Shown one piece after another: positions 56,401-64,000 of a stretch of 64,000 bases of DNA. The stretch's first letter is position 1. Every line of letters starts with the position of its first letter. The translations under genes and the position numbers were made by a program. Location of the stretch: contig JBCFYV010000012.1 in the NCBI GenBank assembly GCA_039000515.1, positions 6,406,826-6,470,825 of the forward strand, written 5' to 3'. The notes beneath the pieces were generated by a model, which saw only the letters and a list, made by a program, of their open reading frames with translations, had not been told where the DNA came from and did not search any database. This DNA comes from Timema cristinae. Taxonomy: Eukaryota; Arthropoda; Insecta; Phasmatodea; Timematidae.

Positions 56401-58960
56401 AATTGACACCCATTATGAATACCTCAACCATGCTTATTAATTAAGAGCAATTAAGACCCATACCGAGACACACAAAAGACGAGAGGCCAAGAAAATACAG
56501 GGTGAACAAATCCTCCTAAACCTAGTCTCGGCACTGAGGGCTCTAAACAATAGACAGTTGGGCCCAACTATCATCAATAGTGCCATAGGAGATAGCTCCA
56601 CTGTTCCAAGTCATAATAGTAGACATATACACTTATATTAATAATGGTAGAACCATTTTGCAATACAACAATGTACCTATGCCACATCTGCCACATGGAA
56701 TAATACAAAGTATTAGGACACCAACGTCAATAACTTATTATTTTAGAAAATAGAAATACCGGCCCCTATAAACACCTAATAAATATTACACTAATTGACG
56801 ACTTACACATGCCCTCGAGCAAGGAATTAAGCTCTTTCCTACACAGATATCATAAGCCAGCATGCGCCGCATCCCAGCAACATGATTCAATGCCCTGAGT
56901 GAGAAAAACTTACTCCTAAACAAAAATCATTATTAAATTAGAAATTTTCTCAAATTGCATAGATTGGCATTCAACAAAACAAAAATTAAGTACTATTCTA
57001 ATAAGACTGAGCAGAGGTTAAGCTATTAAATTTTCTCAGAAGGATACTAATGAATTCTACAAGGAATTTCTCCACCTGTCAGTGAGACCAAGACCATCAT
57101 TGTCATCTTCACATACAGCATTTAAGCATTGATTGTCAGGCGACTACAATCAGCATTTAGTGGGCTGAACATCCAAACATGAGAGGGTAGAGGAAGAGAA
57201 ATTCTATTTCTCCCAGGTTTCGTTACAGTTGGGAATCGATCCAGTGACGCTTATTTCTCGAGGCTAGAAGAGTTTACTCTGGTTGGGAGCTTCCTACGTT
57301 TGTGCGAGACTTTCCTGTACTCCTCCTCATGTCTTTACGAACTTGGAGTAGATTCAGCATGTAGTTCACATAAGCTGAGATTATGGTAGGTAGAAACATA
57401 TTGTTAGTGGTGGTTTTTTGATGGCTTATAGGAAAAATATTTATGAACAGCGAAAGAATGTATAGTCCATTATTGTTATAGTTTAAAGACTTTTTAGCCC
57501 CTCACAACAAAAGATACTGTACTTTTCATTATTTATTATCAATTAGTTTGTATTTGTTAAGTATTTCATGCATAATTTTAAATTAAAACCCCAACCATTC
57601 TTTTATTTAATATATAATTGTTAATAAGTACGTTATTTTTTATGCTGCGTTACTTATTAAAATTGTCTTTGAAAATATTAATAACTTAGTTCTTGTAATG
57701 ATTCTTTGATACCACTTTTTTGTGTTTGTGAAAATTTTCATTGCTATTATATTAACAATATAATGTTAGTTGTAGCTTTTATGTACTTTTTATAAATGTT
57801 AGATTTTTGTTGTATTTTTTTGCAAGAGTTCCTATGAAGTACACATTTTTAGATAGTGTTGTTTGGGGCGGTGTATATTGCAGATATATTTGTCAAACCT
57901 TAACATTTCTAAGTTTTCACGGGGATGAAAATTACAGGAAAGCTAAGGCCAGCGGGTATAGCTGTGAAAGTGTGAAGAAGAAACGATTATTGAATAAAGT
58001 AGTTAAAAGTGGAATTATTCCATATTTAAATCAATACACGTCCCTCGCACTTGTTAAAATATTTTTTTCACGCCCCTGTAAAGGAAAGGGCGTGGAATTA
58101 TTAGTTTTATTTAGTGTATTCACTTCATAAAAGTATAGTTATAATTCTCTAAATAAATGGGTAGAGAGATATAGTCGCTGTTGGGGGAAGATTCTTCTTT
58201 AAGGAAGGTGAGGGCCCTTTGGTCCCAGACAAGGATATACCAGCACTCCTTGAGCCAGGTTTAGTCTGTCAACACCGGGGTTCGCTCGTGTCAATGCACA
58301 ATGAAATAAGCACTTACAAATATTCAGTTGTTAAACGACTTATATTTAACACTTTCGACATAAAGATACCATTGTAATTGTAATGGGCAGTCTGCGTAAG
58401 CTGTTTGTGAGGCAGGCTTATGTGAAGAGGGGTTGGGGTCAATACCTAAACCTAGCTTTGTGGAAGCCGGATGATTGACTCAAGGTGAATATTTGTGTCC
58501 TTTCGCTAATGAGACCATGTTCAAAAGTAGCTTTTTTATTTTATTTCATTTTAATATGATCTAATTTGAGTTTTTTACAGTCTTAATTCCACCGTTTTCT
58601 GAAGTAGAGTGTAAAAATCCGCACCACCGTGAGATGCCTGGTTGTAGCTGTATTACATAACTCAGGTATGTAAAATAAGCCCGGATTGTTATGGGAAACC
58701 CACTCTTGACGACCATCTTTGATGGAAAGTCACTAAAATTTTGCAATATAGAAATAGGTTTGATTTGATTTACCATACCCTATATATTTATTAAAAGCAT
58801 TCAATAAAACTTCCTTATTGATTACTGTGTAGTTTATCTTTACGTAATGAATTAAATCGATTAAAAATGTAAGTATAATTTGTAATATTTTCATTTAGGA
58901 TATTGCGAAGACTTGGCTTTCTAGTTTTCAAATAACGTATGTCTTATGAAAATCATCTCC
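53421..58960. other. long non-coding stretch
   Basis: No supported gene. A minus-strand tRNA-like SINE scrap lies at 55,060-55,150 (reverse complement TTGGCTAAGTAGCTAGCTGG ... GGGTTTGATTCATG). A higher-complexity block at 54,590-54,800 contains an 8-bp inverted pair, CGGTAATT then AATTACCG, 10 bp apart. The frame 57807-58130 (107 codons) has no family motif; it ends near an A-rich region and I do not call it. Confidence 0.3.
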
Positions 58961-59960
58961 AACCAGGGATTCCATAATGATATGGTTTCCTAAATTCTAC
59001 TCTAAAAGACAGACTAATTTAGAGATTACTGCAATTAACATCATTGTATCATTTGACAGGGTGATGAGTTTTAAGTATTTAGGAACAATTTTAATTAGCA
59101 ATAATGATACTAGATTGAAAATTAGGAAAATAATACAGCCGGGAAATGCATGCTATTACTCGGTCAGTAAGTGGTAGACATCTTGCCTGTTTTCAAGGAA
59201 CATCAAGAAAAGGCCAGTGTTTTTGCAGTTTTTATAGCAAAACTTTTTTTTGGCCAAAATAAATCAAATAATGCTCCAGTACAAGCATAGCGTTTAATTT
59301 TATTCACATGTTGATATTAAAATTTCTTGAATATCTGTCAAGGGTGTCCTGGAACTAAATGACAACTTTTTAGCTTATTTTAAGAAGTTTTTCATCTAAT
59401 GCTGCTATGCTCATGATAGATATTCAGGAACTGTTGATATCAACATGTGAATAAAATTAAACACTCTGCTTGTACTGGAGCATTATTTGATTTATTTTAG
59501 CCAAAAAATGTTTTGCTATAAAAACTGCAAAAAACACTGGACTTTTCTCGCAGTCACTTCCATCCCACCTTAAATTCAAATTATACAAAACAATAATTTT
59601 ACCTTACATGACGAAAACTAATTTAGAGTGTTCGAAAACAAGGGGCTTTGGAAGATATTTACTCCTAAAAGTGATTAGGCTAATGGAGAGTAGAGGATTT
59701 TACATAATGATGAGCTACATACTCTGTATTCATAACAAGACAGGGTTAGGATAGTTAAGTCTCGTAGATTACGGTGGGCAGAACATGCAGCGTGAATGTG
59801 AGGTTCTAAAACCTTGTTCAGGGTCTGACTGGCAGAACCAACCGAAAGAGACCTTTGGGGAGACCTAGACGCAGATGGGGAGGATAGCATTAGAATGGAC
59901 CTGAAAGAAATAGGGTGGAATGAGGTGGACTGGAAGAACTAACTCAAGATAGGATTAGGG
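58960..59960 (+). pseudogene. LINE reverse transcriptase C-terminal remnant, split by a MITE
   Basis: 58977-59177 gives FDRVMSFKYLGTILISNND then KIRKIIQPGNACYYSVSKW. After the MITE at 59207-59547 the frame resumes as LKFKLYKTIILPYMTK. At about 59840-59960 it ends as KRPLGRPRRRWGG and an MDLKEIGWNEVDWKN-like close. YLG, GNACYYS, LYKTIILP and RPLGRPRRRW are landmarks of the end of insect non-LTR retrotransposon RTs. Stops and shifts show that it is dead. Confidence 0.65.
59207..59547. mobile_element. MITE family A, copy 2
   Basis: About 341 bp. The left end reads GAAAAGGCCAGTGTTTTTGC and the right end in reverse complement GAGAAAAGTCCAGTGTTTTT. The inverted repeats run for about 100 bp or more (AAATAATGCTCCAGTACAAG is shared by both arms). 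There is no coding capacity. It sits inside a LINE remnant. Confidence 0.75.
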
Positions 59961-60696
59961 GGTGTATTTTTGTGAGTGCGACAGTAAACTTTCAAGTTCC
60001 TAATACCATAGAGTTCGTAAGTATAATATTGAGACCAGTGAAACTGTTTCACCATATTTAAAAACATTCAACTAAAGGTTAGTGAAAACATAAATATGTT
60101 CTCAAATTGACCATTCTCAGTAGAAGAATGCATAATACCTCACTTCGATACGTTTTCTAGTTCAAGCGTTAACCTGACCTCTAATTTCTGGGTTATTCAG
60201 CCATAAGTTGGGCTCTTTAGTTACGTCACAAGGAAACAAATGTCGAATTCAAAAGTCAGATCCTCGGAACATTTTTGTTCTTAAGTGTGTGTGTTCACGG
60301 GTTGAAACAGTGTTGTTGCATGAAGGAGAATCTTATCAATGGCTAGACATATTTATGACTTCATCGAGATCAAATGATTCGTTTTTATTCTGCTCTGCTT
60401 TGGACGGTGGCAGAAACAACGTCACAGGTTTTACGCAGTACATACAGATTTTAAGTTGTTTTTCGAATAATTCTAACTATCTCGAATGACGGAATTATTC
60501 ATGTGGATGAAGTGGTTGAAGTTTAGGCAATATACAATAGTTTCCATGACCAGGAAGCCAGCCAGCTGATAAGCCAAGAGATACGAATATTAATCTGACG
60601 CCGTGCCTCAAAGCACTTAGCATTTTATAGTGCCGGGACTAAGAAGCTAATTCTAATGACAGTTCTAAGCCACATTGAAATTAATATACAGGGAGA
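59961..60696. other. non-coding stretch
   Basis: Short frame 60208-60489 (93 codons) has no recognisable motif. Nothing else is seen. Confidence 0.3.
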
Positions 60697-61151
60697 GGTC
60701 ATTTGGATGAGCTTCATAATCTAGGCCTGTGTTATTCAACCTTTTTTGTTCACGTACCCCCAGATATAATTTATCTTCAACTTTGTACCCCCAAAGCTGT
60801 TGGTGAATAGTCCATGTTATACATATTCTATAATCCCCATTTAAAACAAATTAAATACAAAATAGTATATTAAAAATAGGTTTTAAAAGAGTAAATATAT
60901 ATATATATATATGATTTTAAAAAGAAATTAATATCCAAGCCCATGTGTGTATATATATATTTTAAAAATATTATTTATTAAATTATTTTGGTTATAGGCC
61001 TGGTAATTTATTTTAGATTTAGATTATAGAATATGTATAGCTTGATTTCATTATGAACCAACAATATTATGGGTATAAAATTGAGGAGAAATTATATCTC
61101 AAAATAGGTTGAGTAATACCGACCTAGATTATGAAGCTCATCCAAATGACC
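60697..61151. mobile_element. MITE with long inverted repeats
   Basis: The left GGTCATTTGGATGAGCTTCA (60697 onward) continues TAATCTAGGCC-GTGTTATTCAACCT. The right, read in reverse complement from 61151, gives the same with few mismatches, for about 48 bp. The interior is AT-rich with no coding frame. No convincing target duplication is seen. Confidence 0.65.
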
Positions 61152-61438
61152 ACAGCTTATTCCCTTGGTGTCTAAATGTAGCTTAAAGAAATGTTTATAT
61201 ATAATATACATATAGAAAAACATGTATAAAACACTTATACATTATAATAAACATAAACATTTTATCTTTTAAAACACGTTTATCAATTGTATAACAATTT
61301 TACCTAATCTCTTAAGTTATCTTCGCGTACCATAGGTTGAATACCACAAGGCCAGGCTCTAAATGTTTCCCTATTTATCATAAAAAATATAATGTCCTAT
61401 GTTTGAACTATATTTGTAGCACTAAGCTACCGGTACCA
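61152..61438. other. AT-rich flank
   Basis: No feature recognised. Confidence 0.3.
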
Positions 61439-62080
61439 GTTAACCCGTGGACAAAGTTACCCACTTCATGTTAACCTGGTTAGCCCGTGGACAAAGTTAC
61501 CCACCTCATGTTGACCTGGTTAGCCCGTGGACAAAGTTACCCACTTCATGTTGACCTTGTTAGCCCGTGGACAAAGTTACCCACCTCATGTTGACCTGGT
61601 TAGCCCGTGGACAAAGTTACCCACTTCATGTTGACCTTGTTAGCCGTGGACAAAGTTACCCACCTCATGTTGACCTGATTAGCCCGTGGACAAAGTTACC
61701 CACCTCATGTTGACCTGGTTAGCCCGTGGACAAAGTTACCCACCTCATGTTGACCTGGTTTGCCCGTGGACAAAGTTACCCACTTCATGTTGACCTTGTT
61801 AGCCCGTGGACAAAGTTACCCATCTCATGTTGACCTGGTTAGCCCGTGGACAAAGTTACCCATCTCATGTTGACCTGGTTAGCCCGTGGACAAAGTTACC
61901 CACCTCATGTTGACCTGTTTCACCCGTGGACAAAGTTACCCATCTCATGTTGACCTGGTTAGCCCGTAGATAAAGTTACCCACCTCATGTTGACCTGGTT
62001 TGCCCGTGGACAAAGTTACCCACCTCATGTTGACCTGGTTAGCCCGTGGACAAAGTTACTCACCTCATGTTGACCTGGTT
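61439..62080. repeat. 40-bp minisatellite, 16 copies
   Basis: The unit contains GTTAGCCCGTGGACAAAGTT followed by ACCCACCTCATGTTGACCTG. Sixteen head-to-tail copies, one of them 39 bp. Variants (CTTCATG versus CTCATG, CCTTGTT versus CCTGGTT) recur in blocks, which suggests higher-order duplication. It ends directly at a SINE-like sequence. Confidence 0.95.
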
Positions 62081-62265
62081 CGCCGGTGAAGGGAATCCCA
62101 GAGTTCAACACCAAACAGGTGTTCTGAGATGGGTTTTGTTTCTCCTAGATGGTTCCCAGCTCTCCCTCCAAGTAAACACAGATACGTGTGCTGGGAATTG
62201 TACCTTCCTTATCCCTTTGTAAAAATGTGGATTGCCCGGATGGATATTTAGACGCATTCTGCAAT
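62081..62265 (+). repeat. SINE-like remnant next to the minisatellite
   Basis: GAATCCCAGAGTTCAACACC (B-box-like), a CCTAGATGGTTCCC body, and the tail AAAAATGTGGATTGCCCGGA near 62221, which matches the tail at 38,661. Confidence 0.4.
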
Positions 62266-62883
62266 AAGTGCGCTATTTAAGGTTAAATTAATTACTAAGT
62301 CTTGTGTTAGATAACACTGTATTTAAAAAAAATAGCTCGCCGCACGTCATACATCCGTCAGGACATTCACTTGATCCACACCACTTACACCCACCCGAGA
62401 TTCAAACCCCAAACTCCATCAAACCAAACCACGAGACAAACACACCATTCCATGTGCCCACCAGTGCAGCTATACTATTTAACTAAACTACATTTTAAAA
62501 CATCAATTCATGATACTTTTTTTCATGTCTTAAAAATAATTTCCTTTGAAACATCCAATTTTTCAGAAATATATTAAAACAAAATGTAATATTTATCATT
62601 ACATTCATGTTTGTACTGTGTTCATGTTTCTATTTTAAATTTAAATAACTATGCAAACCTGCTTGTCAATGCCTGAACTATTCTTGCCTTAATTCATTTA
62701 TAGACCTACTGAAATGTATCAAATTCAAGTATCTTCATATAATTGTGGCACAAACCTGCTTCAGGTAGATCCTAAATATACCTACTGTAGCAAGCAAGGC
62801 CTTGTAGAATCAGATCTCATTTAAGAACCCTTTAGAGCACGTAGGAAACAAATGTAGGGAAGTCAATATTAAGATAATTTTAC

Positions 62884-62885
<2 letters not shown>
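62266..62885. other. AT-rich non-coding stretch
   Basis: Nothing recognisable. Confidence 0.3.

Positions 62886-62950
<65 letters not shown>
62886..62950. repeat. (TA)n microsatellite at the Helitron insertion site
   Basis: About 65 bp of TA repeats directly abutting the Helitron left end. More TA follows the right end. Confidence 0.95.
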
Positions 62951-62953
<3 letters not shown>

Positions 62954-63733
62954 ATACTTATAAAATTACATGTCCTGACTGACTGACTGACTGACTGACT
63001 GACTGATTCATCATCGCTGAGCGCAAACTATCAAGGCTACAAGCATGAAATTTGGACTGTATATTCATTTTGTTATGTAGGCACCCACTAAGAAAGGATT
63101 TTAGAAAATTCCACCCCAAAGGTGTCAAAATAGGGGATGATAATATGTATGATAATATGTATAAAAGTCCGTCATTTTGAAAGTTACATAAACAAAATTT
63201 TGTATTTCGGTTATTGACGTAAAACAAATAAATACGTGTTTCAGGAATTTTGGAAATTGTATTTAATAAGGGATGAAAAAGGGGGTGAAAGTTTGTATCG
63301 GACTGATTCATCATCGCCGAGCGCAAACTATCAAGGCTACAAGCATGAAATTCGGACTGTATATTCATTTTGTTATGTAGGCACCCACTAAGAAAGGATT
63401 TTAGAAAATTCCACCCAAAGGGATCAAAAAAGTGATGATAATATGTATGAAAAGTCCGTCATTTTGAAAGTTACATAAACAAAATTTTGTATTTCGGTTA
63501 TTGACGTAAAACAAATAATACGTGTTTCAGGAATTTTGGAAATTTTATTTAATAAGGGATGAAAAGGGGGGTGAAAGTTTGTATCGGACTTGCATTATTT
63601 TTGATCTGAGGTCAAGTTATGGTCATCAACGTAACGTAATATTTTAAATTAATCTGTAAATACATATGTATATTTTCGTATTTGTATATAATCAACTTCC
63701 ACGCGAGCAAAGCCGCGGGCAACAGCTATCTAG
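62951..63733 (+). mobile_element. non-autonomous Helitron
   Basis: The left end TCTATACTTATAAAATTACA is close to the TCTATACTAATATTATAAA start of common insect Helitrons. The right end has a GC-rich hairpin region (CACGCGAGCAAAGCCGCGGG) followed by CAACAGCTATCTAG, ending in CTAG. The insertion is between A and T in a TA microsatellite, with no target duplication, as Helitrons do. There is no Rep/helicase gene. It contains a GACT repeat (about 62977-63006) and a 300-bp internal duplication. Confidence 0.8.
62996..63600. repeat. internal 300-bp tandem duplication in the Helitron
   Basis: GACTGATTCATCATCGC starts at 63001 and again at 63301. The two units match closely through ACTATCAAGGCTACAAGCAT, the GGCACCCACTAAGAAAGGAT segment and GTGAAAGTTTGTATCGGACT, with a few small deletions in the second. 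Confidence 0.9.
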
Positions 63734-64000
63734 TATATATATAATAGGTGATCAAAATCTACATCTTTCAAAAGAGATGGCAGAATGAAATATGAATTTG
63801 CGAATGAATACATTAAAACCAATTTAGTAGCCTTTTATCAACTATCAAAAAGGTTCTTCCCATAGCGATCAAAATAAAGTAGGTTATTTACACTAAAAAT
63901 TTAATACGTAATTTCTAAATACATATTTTTATTAAAATACAATTACATCTGACTTAACCTAGGACAAAAATACTTAATAATATTCATCCAAAAATAACAA
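63734..64000. other. AT-rich window end
   Basis: No feature recognised. Confidence 0.3.

Noticed and set aside
57807..58130. 107-codon plus-strand frame
   Set aside because: No recognisable domain and mixed composition; length is within chance for low-stop stretches, so it is left uncalled.
61439..62080. CRISPR or satellite gene array
   Set aside because: Units are contiguous with no spacers and no open frame; simple minisatellite.

Overview
The window is eukaryotic nuclear DNA, AT-rich and intergenic or intronic in character. It is dominated by transposable elements in several states of decay. The mix is a mariner, a pogo/Tigger, a hAT with a ZMYM/TTF-type transposase, a Ty3/gypsy LTR element primed by an arthropod-like tRNA-Lys site, a Helitron with insect-type termini, tRNA-derived SINEs and LINE scraps. 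This points to an arthropod, most likely an insect with a large genome; the species cannot be named from the sequence. I find no complete host protein-coding gene and no CRISPR. The one reasonable host-gene candidate is a GC-richer block at about 25,180-25,594 that ends in a consensus splice donor.

Layout. 1-4,466: a decayed DUF7869-like gene (minus strand, about 1,049-3,240) that probably lies in an element with inward-facing terminal motifs at 388 and 4,466. 5,521-7,657: a dead pogo/Tigger element with TA target duplication. 12,417-13,756: an apparently intact mariner (359-aa transposase, DD34D). 15,470-16,440: a broken gene of an unnamed multi-copy insect family. 19,880-20,130: a DDE transposase scrap. 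23,069-24,901: a second element carrying the DUF7869-like gene, with clear inverted termini and a nested SINE. 26,410-30,081: a hAT element inserted into a TATG microsatellite, itself holding a MITE. 36,682-37,256: a MITE with another MITE nested in it; its relative at 59,207-59,547 splits a LINE fragment. 42,553-50,180: a complete Ty3/gypsy element with two 1,002-bp LTRs that appear to differ at one base. 50,400-50,705: a LINE scrap. 61,439-62,080: a 40-bp minisatellite. 62,951-63,733: a non-autonomous Helitron. SINE copies and microsatellites are scattered throughout.

How the parts work together. In the gypsy element, gag (minus strand) carries two PHD-type zinc fingers and ends in a textbook -1 frameshift signal (slippery heptamer, 6-nt spacer, 7-bp stem, possible pseudoknot) that feeds the protease. 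Protease, RT, RNase H and integrase follow in the usual order. They are broken by one stop and three shifts that each look like a single-base loss, which is odd beside LTRs this similar. The two DUF7869-like copies share gene orientation and clustered motifs of the AAAGGG-ACAAGT type at the 5-prime side of the gene. This suggests that the family encodes the transposase of an inverted-repeat DNA transposon, and it is the most novel lead in the window.
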